Under the pieces are notes generated by a model. It was given only the letters and a program-made list of their open reading frames with translations. It did no database searches and was not told the DNA's origin. A DNA stretch of 64,000 bases from an uncultured Erysipelotrichaceae bacterium (lineage in GTDB: Bacteria; Bacillota_I; Bacilli_A; Erysipelotrichales; Coprobacillaceae): contig CAMTOK010000001.1 of NCBI GenBank assembly GCA_947074115.1, positions 1 to 64,000 of the forward strand, given 5' to 3'. Position numbers and translations under genes: made by a program. Shown piece after piece: positions 41,409 to 50,382 of this stretch (positions are counted from its first letter, which is position 1; each line of letters starts with the position of its first letter).

Positions 41409-43122
41409 AATAGATTTCATTCATATAATTATTAATAATATGAGCACTGTCTTCATTTTGACGAGATAACATTTGGACAACAAATTCTCCTTCGTCAACG
41501 AGTTGACACCTAGAATCAGTATAAAGTATTAAATCTTTATCTGTATCAGCGAAATAGTTCAACATCATTTCTAAGGCGGTCTCATTAAGATATATTGCTT
41601 CTAATATAATAAAATGAGTTTCTGTCTCTTCGTATTTTAAATAACCAAGTTGATTAAAAATAACAACATTTTGATTAAATAAATACACTTGTTTCATATA
41701 GTTTTTCCAATAATTATCATCCCTTATTCGAGATAAATTATAATTTTGTATATAACGATTATAATACTCACTCAATAAAGAAAGATCATTAGAAAGATCA
41801 AAATACTCTTGAGTTATTAAATCATAACGAGATATTGATACTTTCTTAAGATAGTGCGTAGGATAAAAACCAAATTGTTGATAGATTTGAGGAACATAGG
41901 CTTGAAGATAAAGATTTTGATCTTGATAGAGATCTAAAACATAAGTCATTAATGATTTCATTAATCCTTGTTTTTGAAAATCTACTCTTGTAGCGACACC
42001 TTCTATAAAGAAGGCATTGACCTCACTCTTGTTTTTATTGATAATAATAGGTTTTATTTGTAACATACAAAGAATGCATCCTTGTCTTTCAATGACATAG
42101 GTTTCCCTTGTTTTATAAAGTTGAGTAAAATAATAATCTGTAGATTCACGAGTTTCATCACTAAAATTTGCTAACCATAAGTCCTTGATTTGTTCAAGGT
42201 CACCATCTTGTGCTTGTCTTGTGACTAAGTGAGCTTCTAATACAGAATACTTATGAATTTTATGATCTGGATGTAAAGCCATTTTAGCTTTACGAAGATT
42301 TTCAAGACCCATATCTTCTTCTCTGTTGATCCACTTAATGTCTTTTGATTCTCTTTCTAAGAGACATTTCAGTATAGCGGGATATAAACCTCTAATTTCC
42401 TTGTTTGCTTTCTCAACGTGGATTTGAAGTGTTTCTTCATCAATGTTTGAAGCTATAATAAATGCTTCTAGATGTGAATCAATATAGATCCCACCAATTC
42501 TTAAATTAACATATTCATGTTCTGAAATAAGTTGAAAAATTCCTTTTATTTCTGATGATAATGAATAATCGAGTTCTCCTTTATCACTTTCCCAAAGTGA
42601 TAAACAAGCAACGATTTCACCATAATCTTCAATAGGATCAAGTTCTTTATAGATGAATTGTGGATACTCTTTAATAAATGAATTGTAATGATTTCTACGT
42701 TTTTGCATTTTCTTTCCACTCAATGTTTCTAACATTGAACGGGAATAAATGTAATCATCTTCGCTATCAGTTCTTTGATAAATATATTGATCTTGATATG
42801 TTTCTTTCATAAAGTTAACAAAAGATTCTTCTGCACAGTCAATTGCGAATTCAAATCCGAGTTCTTGACTATATTGTTTCATCGTTAACATAGCTTCATG
42901 ATAATAGTCAGGAGTACAACAAGGCATCATCCAAAAATAGTGACCTTTATAACAGTTTAACATGATCATATAATGATCAAATATTTCATATTGAAGATGA
43001 CATTCATGATTCCACATTAAGATTGTTGAAATATTATAATGGTAACTTTCATAATCAACTAAATCTAAATAAGGTTTCATTTCTTCAATACAAGGAATAC
43101 AATTTAAATTAAGTGTTTTCAT
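41407..43122 (-). CDS. DUF2156 domain plus GNAT acetyltransferase fusion
   Basis: A 571-residue two-domain protein. Residues 1-285 look like DUF2156, the GNAT-like fold also seen at the C-terminus of lysylphosphatidylglycerol synthetase (KRRNHYNSFIKEYPQF is the recognisable block). Residues 300-440 are a second GNAT (TRQAQDGDLEQIKDLWLANF, then VATRVDFQKQGLMKSLM as acetyl-CoA loop). A further C-terminal 120 residues resemble the Eis/SCP2-like tail. Substrate is unknown; aminoacyl or acetyl transfer is likely. It overlaps the ATPase gene by 14 bases. Confidence 0.78.
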   Translation of the reverse strand: MKTLNLNCIPCIEEMKPYLDLVDYESYHYNISTILMWNHECHLQYEIFDHYMIMLNCYKGHYFWMMPCCTPDYYHEAMLTMKQYSQELGFEFAIDCAEESFVNFMKETYQDQYIYQRTDSEDDYIYSRSMLETLSGKKMQKRRNHYNSFIKEYPQFIYKELDPIEDYGEIVACLSLWESDKGELDYSLSSEIKGIFQLISEHEYVNLRIGGIYIDSHLEAFIIASNIDEETLQIHVEKANKEIRGLYPAILKCLLERESKDIKWINREEDMGLENLRKAKMALHPDHKIHKYSVLEAHLVTRQAQDGDLEQIKDLWLANFSDETRESTDYYFTQLYKTRETYVIERQGCILCMLQIKPIIINKNKSEVNAFFIEGVATRVDFQKQGLMKSLMTYVLDLYQDQNLYLQAYVPQIYQQFGFYPTHYLKKVSISRYDLITQEYFDLSNDLSLLSEYYNRYIQNYNLSRIRDDNYWKNYMKQVYLFNQNVVIFNQLGYLKYEETETHFIILEAIYLNETALEMMLNYFADTDKDLILYTDSRCQLVDEGEFVVQMLSRQNEDSAHIINNYMNEIY

Positions 43123-44335
43123 TCATATTTCCTGATAGAGACTGTATAAATTGCATTGCAGTTCTACCAGATAAACCTCCATTTCTCATTTGCCATTGTA
43201 GGGCTTTTTGATGCAATATGTTTTGATCTATTGATATATTGTTTCTTAAAGCATATGAATCGACTATATCTAAATATTCTTTCTGTTTAGGATGAATATA
43301 CATGATTTGTACACCGAATCTAGAAACGAGTGATAATTTTTCTTGTTTAGCGTCATTAATATTCACTTCTTCATCATATTGTCTTTCAGACCATGTTTCT
43401 TTGATTAAGTGTCTTCTATTACTTGTAGCATAAATAAGAATGTTATCTGGTTTCTTTTCTAAACCACCTTCTATAACAGCTTTTAAATATTTGTATTCGA
43501 TTTCAAATTCTTCAAATGATAAATCATCCATAAAAATTATAAATTTATAGTTTCTATTTTGAATTTCATGAATGATTTTTGGTAAATGAATAAATTGATG
43601 TTTATAAATCTCAATCATTCGTAACCCATCTTTATAATACTCATTTAATAATGCTTTAATACTACTTGACTTACCTGTTCCGCTATCACCATATAACAAG
43701 ACATTGTTAGCTGGAAGATTGTTTAAAAATGCTTCCGTATTTTGACATAGCCTTTTTGTTTGTTGATCACATCCGACTAAATCGTTCAATGTATTGTCCC
43801 CAATATGTTGGATTGCTTCTATACCTTCGTGATAACGGAAAGCTTTATTTAAACCGAAAAGACCAACACCATAATGATAATAATGATTATATAACACTTC
43901 ATAAAATTCGTCAGTATTCATGCATTTTTTTAATGAGTTTTGGAGATTACTTAAGATTTCTTCTCCTTCTTTATTATAAGATTGAAATGTTGATTGATAA
44001 TGAAAAACAGTTTTTGAAAAAGGATCATTTATAAATGATAAATCTATATGAAATAATGAATAGATTTTATTCATATCGTATTTTATTGTGTTTTCTAAAT
44101 CCTCAGATATTTCTTTTTTTCTTTCTAAAGCAAGTGAAAATACATTTTCGTGATACGCTAATAAATAAGTGATTAAACTTTGATATAGATTTCCCGTTAA
44201 TCTATATTTTTCTGTTAAATTTAATAATTGGCTAACAAAGTTTATTTCATCTTTGTTTTCTATTGAAACAAACAATTGATTGATTTCGTCTTGTTCAAAT
44301 ATACCCCTATAACAAACAAATTTATTGATTTCCAT
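43109..44335 (-). CDS. DUF815 AAA+ ATPase
   Basis: A 408-residue protein. The N-terminal 170 residues are a family-specific helical part; the ATPase core has Walker A LLYGDSGTGKSSSIKALL, Walker B FIIFMDDLSFEE, sensor YATSNRRHLI and arginine-finger context VSRFGVQIMY. The closing GGLSGRTAMQFIQ is typical of DUF815. The role of the family is unknown to me. Start is supported by GAAGGAA. It overlaps the following acyltransferase gene by 14 bases, so the two are made together. Confidence 0.88.
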   Translation of the reverse strand: MEINKFVCYRGIFEQDEINQLFVSIENKDEINFVSQLLNLTEKYRLTGNLYQSLITYLLAYHENVFSLALERKKEISEDLENTIKYDMNKIYSLFHIDLSFINDPFSKTVFHYQSTFQSYNKEGEEILSNLQNSLKKCMNTDEFYEVLYNHYYHYGVGLFGLNKAFRYHEGIEAIQHIGDNTLNDLVGCDQQTKRLCQNTEAFLNNLPANNVLLYGDSGTGKSSSIKALLNEYYKDGLRMIEIYKHQFIHLPKIIHEIQNRNYKFIIFMDDLSFEEFEIEYKYLKAVIEGGLEKKPDNILIYATSNRRHLIKETWSERQYDEEVNINDAKQEKLSLVSRFGVQIMYIHPKQKEYLDIVDSYALRNNISIDQNILHQKALQWQMRNGGLSGRTAMQFIQSLSGNMNENT

Positions 44336-44352
44336 ATATATTCCTTCTTTCT

Positions 44353-44374
44353 AAAAAAAGACGTTAAACGCCTT
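44353..44374 (-). terminator. Weak terminator after UPF0210
   Basis: On the minus strand GGCG-TTTAA-CGTC precedes seven T. The stem is only 4-5 bp, so some readthrough into the DUF815 gene is likely; no separate promoter is evident in the 37-base gap. Confidence 0.6.
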
Positions 44375-45737
44375 AATTTTTAAAACTATGAATTGGTGCT
44401 GGGATACGCCCACCACGATCTACAAACTCATCACATGAGAATTGGTTAACTGGCATAACAGGTGCATAACCTAATAAACCACCGAACTCAACAATATCAC
44501 CAACATCTTTTCCGATGACTGGGATAATTCTCACTGCAGTTGTTTTTTGATTGATCATACCGATTGCCATTTCATCAGCAATGATACCAGATAATGTTTT
44601 AGATGATGTATGTCCAGGAATAGCAATCATATCTAATCCTACTGAACAAACACATGTCATTGCTTCTAATTTTTCTAATGTTAAAGCACCAGCTTGTACT
44701 GCATCAATCATACCTTGGTCTTCAGAAACAGGAATGAACGCTCCAGATAATCCTCCAACATATGAAGATGCCATAACGCCACCTTTTTTAACTTGATCAT
44801 TCAAAATAGCAAGAGCAGCAGTTGTTCCTGGAGCTCCAACTCTTTCAAGACCCATTTCTTGTAAACAATCAGCAATACTATCGCCTATTGCTGGTGTCGG
44901 AGCTAATGATAAATCGATAATCCCAAAAGGAATACCTAATGCTTCTGATGCTTCTAAAGCAACTAATTGTCCAACACGAGTGATTTTGAATGAAGTCTTT
45001 TTAATTGTTTCGCATAATTCACCGAAACTTTTACCTTTAGCAGTTTTAATAGCGTTACGCATAACACCAGGACCACTAACACCAACATTGATAATTGATT
45101 CTGCTTCAGTCACACCATGGAAAGCACCTGCCATGAATGGATTGTCATCTGGAGCGTTACATAATATAACCAATTTAGCACATCCAATTGAATCATTTTC
45201 TTTTGTTAATTCAGCTGTTTCTTTAATAATTTCTCCAACTAATTTAACAGCGTCCATATTAATACCAGTTTTTGTTGAACCAACATTAACTGAACTACAA
45301 ACATAGTTTGTTTCTTTCATTGCTAATGGAATAGACTCGATTAATAGTCTTTCTGCATCTGTCATCCCTTTTGATACGATAGCACTATATCCACCAATGA
45401 AGTTAACCCCCACTTCATTTGCACAACGATCTAATACCTTTGCGATTTTAACGAAATCTTCTACAGTTTTACAAGCCGATGAACCAACGAAACCAATCGG
45501 TGTTACTGAAATACGTTTGTTAACAATAGGAATCCCGTATTTATTTTCAATCGCTTCTCCAGTTTTAACTAAATCTTTAGCGATTGTTGTAATCTTTTTA
45601 TAAATGTTATCACATAAAACATCAACGTTTGAATCCATACAACTTAATAAGCTTATCCCAATAGTAATTGTTCTTACATCTAAGTTTTCATGTTCAATCA
45701 TTTTATTTGTTTCTGCAACTTCGAACAAATTAATCAT
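44373..45737 (-). CDS. UPF0210 (DUF711) protein
   Basis: A 454-residue protein of the DUF711/UPF0210 family, often labelled 'PFL family protein'. Motifs include [55 protein letters not shown] and [13 protein letters not shown]. It has no glycyl radical motif (no RVAGY), so it is not a pyruvate formate-lyase. It always pairs with the small ACT protein, which precedes it by 10 bases here. Function unknown. Confidence 0.92.
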   Translation of the reverse strand: MINLFEVAETNKMIEHENLDVRTITIGISLLSCMDSNVDVLCDNIYKKITTIAKDLVKTGEAIENKYGIPIVNKRISVTPIGFVGSSACKTVEDFVKIAKVLDRCANEVGVNFIGGYSAIVSKGMTDAERLLIESIPLAMKETNYVCSSVNVGSTKTGINMDAVKLVGEIIKETAELTKENDSIGCAKLVILCNAPDDNPFMAGAFHGVTEAESIINVGVSGPGVMRNAIKTAKGKSFGELCETIKKTSFKITRVGQLVALEASEALGIPFGIIDLSLAPTPAIGDSIADCLQEMGLERVGAPGTTAALAILNDQVKKGGVMASSYVGGLSGAFIPVSEDQGMIDAVQAGALTLEKLEAMTCVCSVGLDMIAIPGHTSSKTLSGIIADEMAIGMINQKTTAVRIIPVIGKDVGDIVEFGGLLGYAPVMPVNQFSCDEFVDRGGRIPAPIHSFKN

Positions 45738-45746
45738 ATGAGCCTC

Positions 45747-46019
45747 CTAAAGTCTATGCATTTTATTGAAGATATCTTCATGTTGTAATTTAATTGTTAC
45801 ACCAATCTCTTCACCTAATGCTTCTAATCCTTGAATAAGTTCTCCAAATTGATCTGCTGATTGTGTTGCATCTACGATCATCATCATATTAAAGTAACCT
45901 TGTAATATTGTTTGAGAAATATCTAAAATATTGACATCATGCTCTGCTAAGAACACACAAACTTTAGCGATGATCCCAACTTGATCTTTACCAACAACTG
46001 TTATAATTGCTTTTTCCAT
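45747..46019 (-). CDS. ACT-domain protein (UPF0237)
   Basis: A 90-residue single ACT domain: EKAIITVVGKDQVGIIAKVCVFLAEHDVNILDISQTIL, then MMMIVDA. ACT domains bind amino acids; this GcvR-like branch is always next to UPF0210 and probably regulates it or senses a ligand for it. AGGAGGGG is the ribosome site. Complete and typical in length. Confidence 0.94.
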   Translation of the reverse strand: MEKAIITVVGKDQVGIIAKVCVFLAEHDVNILDISQTILQGYFNMMMIVDATQSADQFGELIQGLEALGEEIGVTIKLQHEDIFNKMHRL

Positions 46020-46042
46020 ACTACCCCTCCTAATTTTGTCTT

Positions 46043-46071
46043 ATTATAGCAAATATCAGAATAAATGAAAA
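46043..46071 (-). promoter_or_regulatory. Promoter of the ACT-UPF0210 operon
   Basis: Minus strand TTTTCA (46071-46066), 17-base spacer, TATAAT (46048-46043). Confidence 0.55.
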
Positions 46072-46098
46072 GAAAAAAAGAGGCTAAGCCCCTTTTCC
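46070..46098 (-). terminator. Terminator after the PTS IIB gene
   Basis: GGGGC-TTA-GCCTC stem, one mismatch, followed on the minus strand by a long T tract. Confidence 0.8.
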
Positions 46099-46106
46099 CA
46101 TTATTT

Positions 46107-46421
46107 TTATCCAAGCATTGACATTGCTTTGTCAAATACTGCTTTCCCGTTCATAGTTCCATAATCTCTCATATCGATTACGTCAACTGGGATCGCTCCA
46201 GCTTTTCTTCCGTCTGCCATTTTTTCGATTGCAGCTTTTTGGAATCTAACTTGTGGTCCTAATAAGATTACGTCTACTTCTTCTAATACTCTTGGTGCAT
46301 CAGAGAATGGTAATGCAAAGATTTTACATTCAACTCCTGCATCTTTAGCTGCAGCTTCCATTTTTGTAACTAATAAACTTGTTGACATTCCTGCCGAACA
46401 TACTAATAAAATAGTTTTCAT
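46107..46421 (-). CDS. PTS IIB component, lactose/cellobiose family (orphan)
   Basis: A 104-residue CelA/ChbB-type IIB domain. The phosphocysteine is Cys8 in LLVCSAGMSTSLLV, with the P-loop-like AGMSTS after it; VILLGPQVRF is the other family block. It normally passes phosphate from IIA to an oligo-beta-glucoside bound at IIC, but no IIA, IIC or glycosidase gene lies nearby. It has its own promoter and terminator, so it is a true single-gene unit; it may serve a distant permease or act in regulation. Confidence 0.92.
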   Translation of the reverse strand: MKTILLVCSAGMSTSLLVTKMEAAAKDAGVECKIFALPFSDAPRVLEEVDVILLGPQVRFQKAAIEKMADGRKAGAIPVDVIDMRDYGTMNGKAVFDKAMSMLG

Positions 46422-46454
46422 ATTAACTTACTCCTTTTCTTTATCACTGATATT

Positions 46455-46483
46455 ATTTTATCAATTTTATGCCGAAATGTAAA
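46455..46483 (-). promoter_or_regulatory. Promoter of the PTS IIB gene
   Basis: Minus strand TTTACA (46483-46478), 17-base spacer, TAAAAT (46460-46455). Confidence 0.65.
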
Positions 46484-46561
46484 CACTAACATGATTATTT
46501 TTTAAAATTGAAAAAAAGCTAGTTGTTACATTTATCTATGTTATTATGCAACATATTTTTA

Positions 46562-46590
46562 TTGTTATAAGCTACAATAAAAGGTAAAAT
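46562..46590 (+). promoter_or_regulatory. Promoter of the phosphodiesterase gene
   Basis: TTGTTA (46562-46567), 17-base spacer, TAAAAT (46585-46590). Confidence 0.55.
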
Positions 46591-46608
46591 ATAAAAAGAG
46601 GTGATAAT

Positions 46609-47148
46609 ATGAGGATATTATTGGTTAGTGATACTCATGGAGAAAACGATTTGATGGATAAAATCGTTGAAAAACATAAGAATTCAGTCGATTTATGTAT
46701 TCACTGTGGAGATTACACTCCTACTGATTTCATGACATTAGATGATAATTTTGACATAAAAGTGTCAGGCAATCATGATGAAGAAGAGTATCCATTGTCT
46801 ATAATTGAAAATAATATCTATATATGTCATGGACAAGGGTACGGCATTTATAAATCTTATTCGCATCTTCTCAATGTTGTTAAAGAGAATGGTTGTTCTC
46901 TTGTATTTCATGGCCATACACATATCCCTACTTGCGAGATTATTGACGATATTTTAATCGTTAATCCAGGGAGTGTTTTAATAAATCGTTCAACGTATGG
47001 TTTTGGAACTTACGCTATTGTATTCATAGAGGAGCATATCAGTGTTAAGTATTATCATTCTATAACACATGAGGAATGTAGCGATAAAGTTTTGGATGAT
47101 GGAAAAAATATTTTAAAAGAATTTAGAGAAGTTTTAAAGGGATCGTAA
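46609..47148 (+). CDS. YfcE/MJ0936-type metallophosphoesterase
   Basis: A 179-residue calcineurin-like phosphodiesterase. Metal ligands are in LLVSDTHGE, LCIHCGDYT, VSGNHDEEEY and FHGHTHIPTCE, then NPGSVLINR. Small size and motif set match the YfcE group, which hydrolyses phosphodiesters such as bis-pNPP; the natural substrate is unclear. GAGGTGAT ribosome site. Single gene with its own terminator. Confidence 0.93.
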   Translation: MRILLVSDTHGENDLMDKIVEKHKNSVDLCIHCGDYTPTDFMTLDDNFDIKVSGNHDEEEYPLSIIENNIYICHGQGYGIYKSYSHLLNVVKENGCSLVFHGHTHIPTCEIIDDILIVNPGSVLINRSTYGFGTYAIVFIEEHISVKYYHSITHEECSDKVLDDGKNILKEFREVLKGS

Positions 47149-47160
47149 GATCCCTTTTTA
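47136..47160 (+). terminator. Terminator after the phosphodiesterase gene
   Basis: AAAGGGATC-GTAA-GATCCCTTT nine-base-pair hairpin with T tract. Confidence 0.92.
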
Positions 47161-47505
47161 AAATAAATAATAATAAAGTATAAATAATATAAGTGGTACA
47201 TCTATCACAGTAAAACAATAAATATAACAATTGCGTCTGTTCCTTAATGATTCTCTCATCCCTATTCTGTTAAATTGAGTGATCACAAGAACGCCAGCAA
47301 TTGCGCCAAGAGCAATCAACTCACCAAGTAAGATTGTTTCATACTTAATATCATATAAGGAATCTCCAGCGACTAATTCTGTTGTTTGTGGGTGATTATG
47401 ATGTCTATGATGTTCTTTTGTCTTTGGTGCTACCAAAAACAAACAATGAGTTAATATGATAATGATCATAAATAACATAAAGGTATTTTTTAAAGATCGT
47501 TGCAT
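47158..47505 (-). CDS. Unknown small membrane protein
   Basis: A 115-residue protein with three likely membrane helices (about residues 7-26, 57-77 and 95-114). The outside loop after helix 1 is His-rich (HHRHHNHPQTT), which may bind metal, and the loop between helices 2 and 3 is Arg-rich. I do not recognise a family. GGGGAGAAG gives the ribosome site. It lies alone between enolase and the phosphodiesterase. Confidence 0.68.
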   Translation of the reverse strand: MQRSLKNTFMLFMIIIILTHCLFLVAPKTKEHHRHHNHPQTTELVAGDSLYDIKYETILLGELIALGAIAGVLVITQFNRIGMRESLRNRRNCYIYCFTVIDVPLILFILYYYLF

Positions 47506-47585
47506 TAGTCTTCTCCCCTTCTGTGAAATATCTTTACATTATATTCTTAAAATTATGGGAAAAGTCACTAAATTTAATGGAAATA

Positions 47586-47611
47586 AAAAAACGTCAAGAA
47601 AAGTGACGTTA
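47586..47611 (-). terminator. Terminator after eno
   Basis: AACGTCA and TGACGTT stem with 7-base loop; on the minus strand a T tract follows. Confidence 0.9.
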
Positions 47612-47616
47612 TAAGT

Positions 47617-49458
<1,842 letters not shown>

Positions 49459-49459
<1 letters not shown>

Positions 49460-49812
49460 TATCCTAACTGTTCTAAAATTGATTTGACTTGTGCAACATC
49501 TTCTTCGGTACCGTCATTTTCAAATTTATAAAGACAAGGTACGTTATAATCATTAGCGATTGTATCGCCTGCGACACAGTAAGCAGTGTCATATCCTTTG
49601 TCACCACTCACAATGACTCCTTGAATATAATCGCCATTTGTTGATAAGAAGTCTTCCGCTTCCATCGGAACATCTCCATAACCATCAGTATAAGTCACAA
49701 AAACATAAGGAACATCACATGTTAAATGAGCAGTCGCTTCTTCTGCTTCAATTCCTAATTTTTCAATAAACGTACGAACATTTCCTGTTCTAGAAACATA
49801 AATTATTTTCAT
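49459..49812 (-). CDS. nrdI: NrdI-like flavodoxin
   Basis: A 117-residue flavodoxin-fold protein: KIIYVSRTGNVRTFIEKLG (FMN phosphate loop SRTGN), then YVFVTYTDGYGDVP (second loop), then GVIVSGDKGYD. These are the NrdI FMN-binding elements; NrdI activates the dimanganese cofactor of class Ib ribonucleotide reductase. No nrdE or nrdF lies in the window, and it pairs with DUF3793, so it could serve another redox role. ATG 49812 is chosen for GGAGG 5 bases upstream; GTG 49818 is inside that region. Confidence 0.83.
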
Positions 49813-49847
49813 ATACACCTCCAGGTTAGTCTATGCTAACTAATTGG

Positions 49848-49876
49848 ATGATAACATCTTTTCCTTAATGTGTCAA
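49848..49876 (-). promoter_or_regulatory. Promoter of the nrdI-DUF3793-eno unit
   Basis: Minus strand consensus TTGACA (49876-49871), 17-base spacer, TATCAT (49853-49848). An inverted repeat GTTAG/CTAAC (49825-49840) lies in the leader. No NrdR box recognised. Confidence 0.7.
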
Positions 49877-49895
49877 AGAATATAACGATAAAAAT

Positions 49896-49922
49896 AAAAA
49901 AAGTGAACTCTCGTTCACTTTT
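49896..49922 (-). terminator. Terminator after the XRE regulator
   Basis: AAAGTGAAC-TCTC-GTTCACTTT stem, T tract on the minus strand. Confidence 0.92.
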
Positions 49923-50253
49923 AAGACTTATTATCTTCTAGTCTTTTTCTTTTATACTCAATAATAAACATAACTTCTTTTAGATCATCGTCTGGTAATT
50001 CAGTTAATAATCTTGCGATGTTTGCAATGTTATAATAATCATATTTTTTTCCGCTCATTATTTCTTCTACGCTACGTCCATATAAATGAGATAGGATTTT
50101 TAATTCTCCAACGGTAACATCTCTTTTACCATTTTCAATATCCGAAATAGCCGAGTGTGGAACGCTTAAATGAGCTGCGACATCTTTTTGAGTTAGGTTT
50201 TTAAAATTCCTATAAACTTTCAATCTTTTCGCTAAATCTATATCAATCGCCAT
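49921..50253 (-). CDS. XRE-family transcriptional regulator
   Basis: A 110-residue protein with a Cro/CI-type helix-turn-helix at residues 8-62 (KVYRNFKNLTQKDVAAHLSVPHSAISDIENGKRDVTVGELKILSHLY) and a short helical C-terminal part (LPDDDLKEVMFIIEYKRKR). It has no sensor domain. A perfect palindrome lies between the boxes of its own promoter, which suggests autorepression. Single gene with terminator. Targets other than itself are not evident. Confidence 0.9.
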   Translation of the reverse strand: MAIDIDLAKRLKVYRNFKNLTQKDVAAHLSVPHSAISDIENGKRDVTVGELKILSHLYGRSVEEIMSGKKYDYYNIANIARLLTELPDDDLKEVMFIIEYKRKRLEDNKS

Positions 50254-50273
50254 TTAATCTACCTCCGTTATTT

Positions 50274-50302
50274 ATTATATCACTATAGTATAGTTTTTTC
50301 AA
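50274..50302 (-). promoter_or_regulatory. Promoter and operator of the XRE gene
   Basis: Minus strand TTGAAA (50302-50297), 17-base spacer, TATAAT (50279-50274). The spacer contains the palindrome ACTATA-G-TATAGT (50282-50294), a likely operator. Confidence 0.7.
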
Positions 50303-50334
50303 TTTAGAATTTTAAATAATTGCATTTATGAAAG

Positions 50335-50380
50335 ACATAAAATATATAGGTATGATATTTTATGTTAAACGACGTCGTTT
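50335..50380. repeat. Two inverted repeats between U32 and XRE genes
   Basis: ACATAAAATAT (50335-50345) and ATATTTTATGT (50355-50365) form an 11-bp stem with a 9-base loop; AAACGACGTCGTTT (50367-50380) is a 14-bp palindrome. Together they may end U32 transcription, but neither has a long T tract. Confidence 0.5.
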
Positions 50381-50382
50381 TA

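Noticed and set aside
44373-45737. Possible pyruvate formate-lyase, from the common label 'PFL family protein'
   Set aside because: It has no glycyl radical motif and no active-site Cys pattern; it is UPF0210/DUF711 with its ACT partner.
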